This document shows, piece after piece, positions 8,463 to 16,270 of a DNA stretch of 64,000 bases. The stretch is from Ardenticatenaceae bacterium (lineage in GTDB: Bacteria > Chloroflexota > Anaerolineae > Promineifilales > Promineifilaceae), in NCBI GenBank assembly GCA_020634435.1, contig JACKBS010000004.1, forward strand, positions 434,001-498,000. Direction: 5' to 3'. Position 1 is the first letter of the stretch. Each line of letters starts with the position of its first letter. The notes under the pieces are model-generated. The model was not told the origin of the DNA. It was given only the letters and a program-made list of their open reading frames with translations, and made no database searches. The position numbers were made by a program, and so were the translations under genes.

Positions 8463-8909
8463 TCAAGCGCTTAGTTTTTCAACTATCTTCTTGATCCGGC
8501 GCTCGCGGGTTTCTTGTGCCTTGGCCTCGACGACCTGCCGCACGTATTCCTTGCGCATGGACGGCGCGGAGCTTTCAAAAGCGGCCAGTGCGTTGGCTTC
8601 ATTCAGCGCCGCCATTAAATCATCGGGGATTTCCACGGTGCGCGGTTCCAGATCAAGCTCAACCGTTACATCGGCCTCTTCGCCGCCCGCCACGCCCGCC
8701 GCTTCCCGGTTTTTGGCACTGAGCGAGATCATAAATTTGCCGTCCATCGTCGCCACGGCGCTGGGGTAGGTGTAGTCGTTGATCGTCACTTTAACCAGGG
8801 GGCGCTTGCCCCCGCCTAGCGCTTCGATAACCGCTTCAGGGACTTGTATCCCCGCCGTGTTTTTACCTGTTTTCAAAATAGTGGTGTGAAAGGTTACTGA
8901 ATTTGCCAT
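8463..8909 (-). CDS. DUF1905/YdeI (OmdA)-like protein
   Basis: 148 residues. The N-terminal part (about 1-90) has the DUF1905 beta-barrel pattern: TFHTTILKTGKNTAGIQVP, KRPLVKVTINDYTYPSAV, then LSAKNREAAGV and DVTVELDLEPRTVEIPDDL. The C-terminal part (about 95-148) is the helical YdeI/OmdA segment, AFESSAPSMRKEYVRQVVEA followed by ETRERRIKKIVEKL. Family members have been linked to resistance to polymyxin or bacteriocin in Enterobacteria, but the biochemical role is unknown. AGGAGATAAG lies about 12 bases upstream of the ATG. No nearby gene suggests a pathway. Confidence 0.85.
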   Translation of the reverse strand: MANSVTFHTTILKTGKNTAGIQVPEAVIEALGGGKRPLVKVTINDYTYPSAVATMDGKFMISLSAKNREAAGVAGGEEADVTVELDLEPRTVEIPDDLMAALNEANALAAFESSAPSMRKEYVRQVVEAKAQETRERRIKKIVEKLSA

Positions 8910-9017
8910 TGGTTTTTCTATCTTATCTCCTGAGCTTCTTTATTTTTCGGTCGGTGCCGCAACTGCCGTTTCCAATCTCCTTCAAGTGTATAAAGAAACG
9001 GCCGTTGCCGCATATCT

Positions 9018-9779
9018 TTACGGCTCCGTGTTGTTAAGCACTGCGGGCAGGAAGCTGGTAGCCAACGGGCTGTATTCATAGCGAACCCGAACGCCGCACA
9101 GCTGCAAAGTTGACCCGACGCCACCTTGAATGGAGGCCACAATCACGAGCGACTCATTCAAATTATCCACCGTATGCGAGAAAAAGCTGCTGCCTGTGGA
9201 TGAATAGCCCGCTGCCCCCGTTGAATCGGCCTCGGCGATGAGCGTTGTGCCACCAGCACCATCGAAGGCCCACAATTCTGAATTGATGTTATAGGTTGCA
9301 TCATTGTCGTAATAATAAACGCGCAGAAAGTCGATGACGGCGCCGTCTGGCAGCGACAGATCGATGGTAAACCAGGAATCCCCGGTATTGGAATTACGCT
9401 GTACACAGCCACCGCCGCTGTAGGAAAACGTTGCTGACGAATCACGCGGCTGAAAATTTGAGCCGGCCATGCGGGCAAACATTTGGGACTGGGTTGCTTC
9501 TGGACTGGCCTGCCGTTCGATTTCTTCAATGGAAAAAGTGGCAACGGCCGTATCCGGTTCCCCCTCGCCATTTTCCTGAAAGCTGTCAGACGGTTGAGCT
9601 GTTCCAGTCTGGGCAACCTCAATATCGCTGCTGCTGAGGGTTTTGTCCAGGGGCGTTCCCTGGCCGCCCTCCGCGTCATCGGGCTGCCCGGCGAGAACCA
9701 TGCCGCCGCCAAGACCCAGCAAGAGCCCCAGCAGCAGGACAAACAACACCAATTTGGATGGGGAAGTCAAGTTGAACAT
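9018..9779 (-). CDS. Secreted beta-sandwich protein of unknown function
   Basis: 253 residues. A signal peptide (MFNLTSPSKLVLFVLLLGLL, then GLGGGMVLAG) precedes a low-complexity acidic stretch (about 30-95) and a beta-rich domain from about 100 (FSYSGGGCVQRNSNTGDSWF, FLRVYYYDN, LCGVRVRYEYSP). The two cysteines may pair. The composition resembles extracellular binding domains, but I see no catalytic motif. AAAGGAGATACAA precedes the ATG. It ends AVLNNTEP, with no cell-wall anchor. Confidence 0.7.
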   Translation of the reverse strand: MFNLTSPSKLVLFVLLLGLLLGLGGGMVLAGQPDDAEGGQGTPLDKTLSSSDIEVAQTGTAQPSDSFQENGEGEPDTAVATFSIEEIERQASPEATQSQMFARMAGSNFQPRDSSATFSYSGGGCVQRNSNTGDSWFTIDLSLPDGAVIDFLRVYYYDNDATYNINSELWAFDGAGGTTLIAEADSTGAAGYSSTGSSFFSHTVDNLNESLVIVASIQGGVGSTLQLCGVRVRYEYSPLATSFLPAVLNNTEP

Positions 9780-10023
9780 TTGTATCTCCTTTTGTGAATC
9801 TGAAAAGTTTCACAGCAATAGAACTATGCTTCTACAAACCTTCATCCCCAAACTGAACGAACTGGTATCTATTTATCCTTTATTAAAGTGAATCATCATT
9901 TGCGGAAGGTGGGCGGAAACGGCCGTTGCCTATCTCTCCACACTTCTCGTTCCAACGGTCCCCGTTGGAATGCCGCCTTGGACGCTCTACGCTCGGGCCT
10001 GCATTCCAACAGGTAGCAAACTT

Positions 10024-10122
10024 GTCATTCCGAACCCTTCGAGAGCCTCAGGGCAGGCTGTCTTCGGAGTGAGGAATCTTGCTGGCATAGTAGAAAGATT
10101 TCTCGGAGGACATCGAAATGAC
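10024..10122. repeat. Dispersed inverted repeat family A-prime, copy 1
   Basis: It opens TTGTCATTCCGAACCC, contains TCTTCGGAGTGAGGAATC, and closes AGATTTCTCGGAGGAC then TCGAAATGAC. It is related in design to family A and matches 14225-14308. The flanking stretches 9780-10023 and 10123-10215 hold no gene I can support. Confidence 0.8.
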
Positions 10123-10215
10123 ACCTTATCCAGGTAAATTTTTAGCACTAACGGCTTCCCGTGAGCGCGGAGCGCCCGGGCCTGCATCCCACGCCGAGCG
10201 TAGAACGAGTTGGTA

Positions 10216-10350
10216 GTTTCCCCACCCACTATTCACCCTCATCAAAAACGCCAAACCCAGCACCATCCGCGTTTGTGTCGGATACAAACCATAGTGGAGA
10301 CTTTGGTCCCAAGATATTAACAATTGTCTGCTATAGTGGGGGGTTTTTGA
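10216..10350 (-). pseudogene. Decayed 3' end of an acyl-CoA carboxylase beta-subunit gene
   Basis: Read on the minus strand, this stretch encodes WDQSLHYGLYPTQTRMVLGL then AFLMRVNSGWGN. It aligns with the C-terminus of the intact gene at 12517-14139 (LWDDGILDPAQTRMALGLAF, then SATLNVGLGN). At the DNA level a core such as AAAACGCCAAACCCA is shared. The frame has no proper start and runs on into unrelated sequence. It overlaps the stop of the DUF6602-like gene by about 20 bases, so it sits exactly at the island edge. Confidence 0.6.
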
Positions 10351-11191
10351 GTTTTTCCGAATATAAATCATCCCATGAACCTGTGGACCAGGACATATAA
10401 TGAAGAAAATGTTCGCCTATTTGATCAAAAGAATAATCTCTTGTGCCAAGTGTATAATAGGCATTTTGAATTAAATGATAATAGAAATCTGATAAGGGAG
10501 TAAAACTAGCTCTGCAAGTTGGCCAAAAACCTTGTACCATTTCTGATTCATTCGCTTCTTCGTCGTCGGACGGGGGTTCAAAATGAAACTCTCCGCCAAT
10601 TTCTATTGAACTAGGTTGATCCTTTTCTTGAAATCGAAGTATATAAATATCGAGGCCGCCTTTTTGAGGTTCACCAACTTCAATATATTTATTCTCTAAA
10701 GTATCTAAACGTTGAGCACATCGATATGCCACAACATCTGTCCAAATTGCCTTCCAATTCTCCACATTGCCATAATTTTCAACTTCGGAAGCTAGTTCCA
10801 AAATTTTATTGCTGTTTTTCCAAGCTAATTTGATATCACGCGTAGTGAGTCTAGTTTTTACCTCAATTGCGCATATTACCGAGTGGAGCATTGCAAGCAC
10901 AGTTCCATCTGCATTTTCTGCTAATAATGGATACCTTGAATCAAGAATGAGTACATCTATTTGAGGTGATAAAATTCCACTTGGTGGTACAAAATGACCG
11001 CTCACTGCCCTTAATGTTTGGGGTAGATATCGATTTAAGAATTGTAACAGTGGAATTTCCCCATTTCTACCGACGGTCGCTGAATTAGACGTAGATGCTA
11101 AGGCTCTATCGACAGCCAATAAAATTGCTTTTTCTTCCTGTAGAATTATTGGGTTCGGGGTGCCATGTTTATGCTTTATACGTTTTTCCAT
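10331..11191 (-). CDS. DUF6602-like protein with a nuclease-type D...EVK core
   Basis: 286 residues. The central part carries SGHFVPPSGILSPQIDVLIL and VICAIEVKTRL, with Asp79 and Glu110-Val-Lys112 spaced as in PD-(D/E)XK nuclease-fold proteins. DUF6602 proteins share this layout and occur near mobile and defence genes. The C-terminal third is acidic, then aromatic (FYYHLIQNAYY), with no membrane segment. The gene is clearly more AT-rich than its neighbours, lacks the AACGGCCGTT palindrome found elsewhere, and ends in a decayed fragment of a flanking gene. All of these are signs of transfer. It lies 26 bases downstream of the 11218-12495 gene, so the pair is probably co-transcribed. DNA cleavage is inferred, not shown. 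Confidence 0.7.
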   Translation of the reverse strand: MEKRIKHKHGTPNPIILQEEKAILLAVDRALASTSNSATVGRNGEIPLLQFLNRYLPQTLRAVSGHFVPPSGILSPQIDVLILDSRYPLLAENADGTVLAMLHSVICAIEVKTRLTTRDIKLAWKNSNKILELASEVENYGNVENWKAIWTDVVAYRCAQRLDTLENKYIEVGEPQKGGLDIYILRFQEKDQPSSIEIGGEFHFEPPSDDEEANESEMVQGFWPTCRASFTPLSDFYYHLIQNAYYTLGTRDYSFDQIGEHFLHYMSWSTGSWDDLYSEKLKNPPL

Positions 11192-11217
11192 AATAATTTT
11201 AGGTTTTCATTAGAGCT

Positions 11218-12495
11218 TTATTTTTTCTTACCGGGAACCTCAAATTCTTGCCACATATTTCCATCAACGCTACCTACAAAACCAATTTCGGAGTCCGATG
11301 ATTTTATAGAGCCATAGATAAATTCGATCCCATCATAGGTAAAGGATGATAGCTTTACTGGATAATGTTTTCTCCTAACATCAGCAATAAAATATATTTC
11401 ATTAAACTGTTCAATAGAAGACTGGTTTTTTCGGCCATAAATGGTGACGGGAAAGTTGGAACATAATTCGAAATGTGCTTCGCCTGGCTCTTGATCGGTT
11501 TCGAAAAATATTTCCTGAAGCCGTGTGTTACTTAAAAGAACTTTTGCTTGATCGGAAGCTGTTTGACGTAATTCCCCCATTTTAATTTCTATATCTGAAT
11601 GAATTAATTGCGGCTCTCCATCATGCTTAACAAAACAGAATACTGTAGCCGTTGCCCCTTGGATATATGCAGCACTTTCTAAGAAATCTCGAAGCTCGTG
11701 ATCTCCACTACTCAGATCGACGACTTTTGCGCGATTCAACTCTGCTTTATTTTGGGCAGTTGTGGTAAAACCAGACCCACTAACCAAAACGAGCTTATTT
11801 GTAGGAAGCACCTGATGCTTTCGTAGTATTTGTTCTACCCAACTTGAATCAACCCTTCTGCTTCGGTTAACAACTTCAAAGGAAACCGTAATCGGATGAG
11901 AATTTAAGCTGCCGGTGAGAACTATGTCTACTTCACGCATTTGTCCCGTTTCTCTGTCTTCGAGCAATGCAGATTCCTCAATCGTAAGGAACCCTCCCTT
12001 TGATTCCTCGATTATTTTCACTGTTCGTTGTAGCAAGTTGCTTCTTTTTGCTAAAGTAATTTGAGAGAATTTCTCCGCACCATCAAGAAAGGAAGATGTA
12101 TTTTTCTTATCGATGACTTTTTCTTGAGAAATTGTTGTTGAGTCGGGATCGTTTTGACTTTGATTAAGTTCATTATTATCTTCGGTGATTAAAGTCCCTA
12201 AGACTTCCCCTTGTATTGGAACGTAGGGTTGTTCTTTTTGTTCGATTGTGTTAAATGGGGAATGATTTGTTAATTTTTGCCAATTTACATTTGGACGGAG
12301 CTTTATTAATCGCTTATCGAGAATGTTCGATCTGCCAAGTCGATGACACTCGATTACAAACTCCTGAATCTTATCCTTTTTTGTATCACCTCTGATATTG
12401 TCGTAATCAAATTTAAGATCAAAACAAAGCGAGCGAAAGTCTGATTTACTGAAATACTCGTCAATCTGGTCACGCAAAATTGCTACAGGGTTCAT
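11218..12495 (-). CDS. Effector-associated (death-like) domain fused to a restriction-endonuclease-like domain
   Basis: About 425 residues from the ATG at 12495, preceded by GGTGAAAATT; an in-frame GTG lies four codons upstream. Residues about 5-72 (LRDQIDEYFSKSDFRSLCFD, DYDNIRGDTKKDKIQEF, LRPNVNW) match the small helical effector-associated domain (EAD7-like, a death-like adaptor) of bacterial conflict systems. A polar linker follows. Residues about 150-265 look like a PD-(D/E)XK fold: REVDIVL, then SFEVVNRSRRVDSSWVEQI, then NKLVLVSGSGFTTTAQNKA. This matches nuclease domains with an E-x-R type core. The remaining 150 residues are beta-rich and unassigned. Such adaptor-effector fusions are usually recruited by a sensor or NTPase partner. 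None is adjacent here, so the partner may be elsewhere or may be the DUF6602-like protein. Confidence 0.7.
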   Translation of the reverse strand: MNPVAILRDQIDEYFSKSDFRSLCFDLKFDYDNIRGDTKKDKIQEFVIECHRLGRSNILDKRLIKLRPNVNWQKLTNHSPFNTIEQKEQPYVPIQGEVLGTLITEDNNELNQSQNDPDSTTISQEKVIDKKNTSSFLDGAEKFSQITLAKRSNLLQRTVKIIEESKGGFLTIEESALLEDRETGQMREVDIVLTGSLNSHPITVSFEVVNRSRRVDSSWVEQILRKHQVLPTNKLVLVSGSGFTTTAQNKAELNRAKVVDLSSGDHELRDFLESAAYIQGATATVFCFVKHDGEPQLIHSDIEIKMGELRQTASDQAKVLLSNTRLQEIFFETDQEPGEAHFELCSNFPVTIYGRKNQSSIEQFNEIYFIADVRRKHYPVKLSSFTYDGIEFIYGSIKSSDSEIGFVGSVDGNMWQEFEVPGKKK

Positions 12496-12516
12496 AATTT
12501 TCACCACAAAAAAGGT

Positions 12517-14139
12517 TTACATACGGAAGGTGCCGAAACGGCCGTTTCCCAACCCCACATTCAAAGTAGCCGAAAACGCCAAACCCAACGCCATTCGTGT
12601 CTGCGCCGGGTCGAGGATGCCGTCGTCCCACAGGCGGGCGGTGGCAAAATACGGGTCGCTCTCGTGCGCGTACTGGTCCAGGATGGGCTGCTTGAAGCTG
12701 GCTTCGGTGGCGGCAATCTGCTCCGGCGTGGGATTCTCAAACTGGCGCAGCGCCCGCGCCTGGCCGACGTCCCACAACACGCCCGCCGCCGCCTCGCCGC
12801 TCATCACGCTGATGCGGCTGTTGGGCCAGGTGAACAAAAAGCGCGGGTCGTAGGCGCGCCCCATCATGCCGTAGTTGCCCGCGCCGTGGCTGACGCCGTG
12901 GAACAGGGTGATGCAGGGCACGTTGACGTTGCTCACCGCCATCACCATCTTCGCCCCGTCCTTGGCGATGCCCCCGTTTTCATACTGCTTGCCCACCATG
13001 AAGCCCGCGATGTTTTGCAAGAAGAGCAGCGGCGTGCCCCGCTGGCCGCACAGCTGGATGAAATGCGTCGCCTTCAGCGCCGATTCGCTAAAAAGCAGGC
13101 CATTGTTGGCCACGATGCCCACCGGGATGCCCAAAATGTGGGCAAAGCCGCACACCACCGTCGGGCCGTAGCGCGCCTTGAACTCGCTCAGGCGCGAGCC
13201 ATCCACCAGCCGGGCGATGATTTCGCGCACGTCGTAAGTTTGGCGGCTGTCGGCGGGGACCACGCCGTACAGCTCCGCGGCGGGGTCGTACAGCGGCTCT
13301 TCTGGCGCTTGCAGCACCACGGGCACGTTTTTGCGCCGGTTGAGATGGCTCACAATTTCGCGCACCTTGGCCAGCGCTTCTTCCTCGTTGTCGGCAAAAT
13401 GGTCGGCTACGCCGCTGAGGCGCGTGTGCACGTCCGCCCCGCCCAGCTCCTCGGCGGTCACTTCTTCGCCCGTGGCCGCCTTTACCAGCGGCGGCCCTGC
13501 CAAAAAGATGGTGCCATTCTCGCGCACGATGATCGTCTCATCGCACATTGCCGGGATGTACGCCCCGCCCGCCGTACACGAGCCGACGACGGCCGCAATT
13601 TGAATAATCCCCTTGCCCGACATCCGGGCAATATTGTAGAAAATCCGGCCAAAATGCTCCCGGTCGGGGAAAACGTCCGCTTGCAGGTGCAAAAACGCAC
13701 CGCCAGAATCGACCAGGTAAATCGTGGGCAGCTCGTTTTGCTCGGCGATGGTTTGGGCGCGCAGATGCTTTTTCACCGTTTCGGGGAAGTAGGTGCCGCC
13801 CTTCACCGTCGGGTCGTTGGCGATGATCATGCACTCCAGCCCGGCCACGCGCCCCACGCCCGTCACGATGCCCGCGCTAGGCGCTTCGCCATCGTACATC
13901 TCCCACGCCGCCAGCGGGGACAGCTCCAAAAACGGGCTGCCCTCGTCCAAAATGGCGTCGATGCGATCCCGCACCAATAGTTTGCCCCGTGATAAATGGC
14001 GCTCGATGATGCGAGACGGCCGTTCCCCCGCCGCCGCCTTTTGCCGTTCATGCAGCTGGTCGGCCAGCTTTTTGTTGTGCTCAAAATTGGTCTTGTATTC
14101 AGAACTGTTCGTGTGGATGTGGCTAATTATCTGGCTCAT
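12517..14139 (-). CDS. Acyl-CoA carboxylase carboxyltransferase (beta) subunit, methylcrotonyl-CoA type
   Basis: It transfers carboxyl from biotin to an acyl-CoA, most likely 3-methylcrotonyl-CoA in leucine breakdown, in a complex with a biotin-carrying alpha subunit. About 540 residues form the two crotonase-like halves. Landmarks are LVDSGGAFLHLQADVFPDRE, GSCTAGGAYIPAMCDE, GTIFLAGPPLVKAATGEE, ELGGADVHTRLSGVADH, and the C-terminal GLAFSATLNVGLGN ending RFGTFRM. The ATG at 14139 is preferred because AAGGAACCTG lies just before it; the ATG 11 codons upstream lacks this. The alpha subunit and other leucine-degradation genes are not adjacent, so the gene is an orphan here. Its 3' end borders the AT-rich island. 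Propionyl- or geranyl-CoA substrates cannot be excluded. Confidence 0.88.
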   Translation of the reverse strand: MSQIISHIHTNSSEYKTNFEHNKKLADQLHERQKAAAGERPSRIIERHLSRGKLLVRDRIDAILDEGSPFLELSPLAAWEMYDGEAPSAGIVTGVGRVAGLECMIIANDPTVKGGTYFPETVKKHLRAQTIAEQNELPTIYLVDSGGAFLHLQADVFPDREHFGRIFYNIARMSGKGIIQIAAVVGSCTAGGAYIPAMCDETIIVRENGTIFLAGPPLVKAATGEEVTAEELGGADVHTRLSGVADHFADNEEEALAKVREIVSHLNRRKNVPVVLQAPEEPLYDPAAELYGVVPADSRQTYDVREIIARLVDGSRLSEFKARYGPTVVCGFAHILGIPVGIVANNGLLFSESALKATHFIQLCGQRGTPLLFLQNIAGFMVGKQYENGGIAKDGAKMVMAVSNVNVPCITLFHGVSHGAGNYGMMGRAYDPRFLFTWPNSRISVMSGEAAAGVLWDVGQARALRQFENPTPEQIAATEASFKQPILDQYAHESDPYFATARLWDDGILDPAQTRMALGLAFSATLNVGLGNGRFGTFRM

Positions 14140-14224
14140 CAGGTTCCTTGTGCTGAAATTGTGGGTTTGCACTCAGGTGACAGTTACTTTCTTGCATTCG
14201 AAATATTAAACCAGGCAACGAATT

Positions 14225-14308
14225 TGTCATTCCGAACGGAGTCTTCGGAGTGAGGAATCTTTCGCTTTTCCCAAGGAGGAAGATTTCTCGGAGGACCTCG
14301 AAATGACA
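14225..14308. repeat. Dispersed inverted repeat family A-prime, copy 2
   Basis: It opens TTGTCATTCCGAACGGAG and closes GGAGGACCTCGAAATGACA, like 10024-10122. It lies in the promoter-side spacer of the carboxyltransferase gene. Confidence 0.8.
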
Positions 14309-14410
14309 AATATCCAACTTATTTCTTACACGCTAACAAAGTAGCTGCTACCTCTAGCAATAAATTATGCCTGATTTCCTTCGTTCCGAAAAATCGGCTA
14401 AGATTTGCTA

Positions 14411-14902
14411 ATGCATTCCTTGAACGCCGTTAACCTCCAAAAATTTATTGATGAACAGGGTATCACTGCCCACATTTTGCACCTGGACGTAGACACGCCG
14501 ACGGTGGCGGATGCGGCCGTTTCTCTCAACGTCGCTCCCAAGCAAATTATCAAATCGGTGCTGTTTGTGGCCGATGGGCAGCCGGTGATGGTGATTGCCA
14601 GCGGTCTGGTCCGGCTGGATCGCAAGGCGTTGGCCGACTTTTTGGGCGTGTCGCGGCGGCGGGTGAAGATTGCCAGTGCGGAGCAGGTGTTGGCCCATAC
14701 GGGCTATGTGGCCGGGTCGGTGCCGCCTTTTGGCTATAAACAGCCCATCGAAACTGTGGTGGAAACGGCCGTTCTCCAACTCACGGGTCCCATCTATGGC
14801 GGCGGCGGCGATATTCACGCCCTGATGCAGCTAACGGTGGCGGAATTGCAGCGGGTGGTGGGGGAGAAAACGGCCGTTTTAGTCGAGCCCCCAAATTTGT
14901 GA
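14411..14902 (+). CDS. YbaK/EbsC-family aminoacyl-tRNA deacylase
   Basis: 163 residues of the YbaK/ProX editing fold, which hydrolyses mischarged tRNA (typically Cys- or Ala-tRNA-Pro). Marks are DTPTVADAAVSLNVAPKQII, the conserved Lys in KSVLFVADGQ, and ASGLVRLDRKALADFLG, then AGSVPPFGYKQPI and GPIYGGGGDIHALM. The ATG at 14411 is chosen over an in-frame TTG two codons upstream. No Shine-Dalgarno is visible, and TAAGAT at 14399-14404 would place the transcript start almost on the ATG, so the mRNA may be leaderless. The protein is cytosolic and stands alone, not fused to ProRS. Confidence 0.85.
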   Translation: MHSLNAVNLQKFIDEQGITAHILHLDVDTPTVADAAVSLNVAPKQIIKSVLFVADGQPVMVIASGLVRLDRKALADFLGVSRRRVKIASAEQVLAHTGYVAGSVPPFGYKQPIETVVETAVLQLTGPIYGGGGDIHALMQLTVAELQRVVGEKTAVLVEPPNL

Positions 14903-15003
14903 CATTTAGCATCCCCTTGTTTGGCAATGGTCACTGGTGAAGAACGGCCGTTTTCCCCAAACTACTTCTTCAGGACATCCGCTAAACTGATAAGGACTCG
15001 CTC

Positions 15004-16257
15004 ATGATCACCTTTGAACCCCTCTGGGCAAACGTAGATGAAGATGGCCATTTGGAACTGCCCGCCGACGTTATCACCCAATTTGGCATTGAACCTGGTA
15101 CCCGCCTGCGGCTAGAAATGACCAGCAACGGCCTTAAGCTGCACCGGCCCATTACCCATCTGGCTAAAATTTACATCGAGCCAACCAACCGCTGCAATAT
15201 CGACTGCCGCACCTGCATGCGCCAAAATTGGGACGTGACGCTGGGCAAAATGTCGGCCAAAACCTTTGCCGCCATCGAAGCCAGCCTGGCTGAACTAAAG
15301 CCGCCCGTTACCGTGATGTTTGGCGGTATTGGCGAGCCCCTGCTGCATCCCCAAACGGCCGATATGATTGCCGCCGTCAAAGCGCTGGGCTTCTGTGCCG
15401 AGATGATTACCAACGGCACCATGCTTACCGAACGCCGCGCCAAGCAGCTCATCGAAGCGGGGCTGGATTTGCTGTGGGTGTCTATCGACGGTTCTTCACC
15501 CGAAAGTTATGCCGACGTGCGGCTGGGCGCCGAACTGCCCCGCGTGCTGACAAACCTGCGCCGCTTTCGTCGTTTGCGCCGCCCGGCCCACCGGCCTACG
15601 CCAGAAATTGGCATCGCGTTTGTGGCCATGGAGCGCAACATCGCCGACCTGCCTGCGGTCCTCAACATTGGCAAAAGCGTGGGCGCCAAGCATTTTTCTG
15701 TAAGCAACCTGCTGCCGCACTCCGCTGAAATGGAAGAAGAAATCCTGTATAAGCGTTCCATGCGCAACATCACGTATTTGCCGTCTTCCTGGCTGCGCCG
15801 CCTCAACATCCCCAAGATGGATTTCAACGAGCTGACGGCTGGCCCGCTGATGGAAGCGTTCAACAGTGGTTACAATGTGTCTTTTGCGGGGAACAATCTG
15901 GGCGAGCTGAATGATGTCTGCACCTTCATTGAACAAGGGGCGATGGCTGTGGGGTGGGACGGCCGTATTGCTCCCTGTCCGCCACTGCTTTACCACCACA
16001 TCGGCTACATCCGTGGCTACCAGCGAGAATCATTTGCCCACATCATTGGCGATATTCACGAGCAATCGCTAAAAACCTTGTGGGAAACGCCCGCCTACGA
16101 AGCGTACCGGGATCGCGTGCAGCGCTTTGCCTTTGCTCCCTGCACGGCCTGTGGTGGTTGTGACTTGTTAGAGAGTAACGAGACGGACTGCTTTTGGAAT
16201 GAAGCGCCTGCTTGTGGTTCTTGCCTGTGGGCCCAGGGCTTTGTGCAGTGTCCTTAG
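15004..16257 (+). CDS. Radical SAM/SPASM protein with an AbrB-like N-terminal domain, probable tungsten-enzyme maturase family
   Basis: 417 residues. Residues about 10-50 (GHLELPADVITQFGIEPGTR, then LRLEM) have the pattern of a SpoVT/AbrB swapped-hairpin domain. The radical SAM barrel follows, with the cluster motif CNIDCRTC, the SAM-binding GGIGEP, and LLWVSIDGSSPESY. The C-terminus is cysteine-rich (CTACGGCDLLESNETDC, then CGSCLWAQG and a final CP), as in SPASM-type auxiliary-cluster maturases. The tail resembles enzymes that mature tungsten-dependent aldehyde oxidoreductases, but no such oxidoreductase is in the window. AAGGACT lies 6 bases before the ATG. The radical SAM call is secure; the specific substrate is inference. 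Confidence 0.8.
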   Translation: MITFEPLWANVDEDGHLELPADVITQFGIEPGTRLRLEMTSNGLKLHRPITHLAKIYIEPTNRCNIDCRTCMRQNWDVTLGKMSAKTFAAIEASLAELKPPVTVMFGGIGEPLLHPQTADMIAAVKALGFCAEMITNGTMLTERRAKQLIEAGLDLLWVSIDGSSPESYADVRLGAELPRVLTNLRRFRRLRRPAHRPTPEIGIAFVAMERNIADLPAVLNIGKSVGAKHFSVSNLLPHSAEMEEEILYKRSMRNITYLPSSWLRRLNIPKMDFNELTAGPLMEAFNSGYNVSFAGNNLGELNDVCTFIEQGAMAVGWDGRIAPCPPLLYHHIGYIRGYQRESFAHIIGDIHEQSLKTLWETPAYEAYRDRVQRFAFAPCTACGGCDLLESNETDCFWNEAPACGSCLWAQGFVQCP

Positions 16258-16270
16258 GGACGGGGTTCTG

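Noticed and set aside
12664..13980. A 438-residue open frame on the plus strand
   Set aside because: It is the antisense shadow of the carboxyltransferase gene, Arg/His/Ala-rich and without any family pattern.
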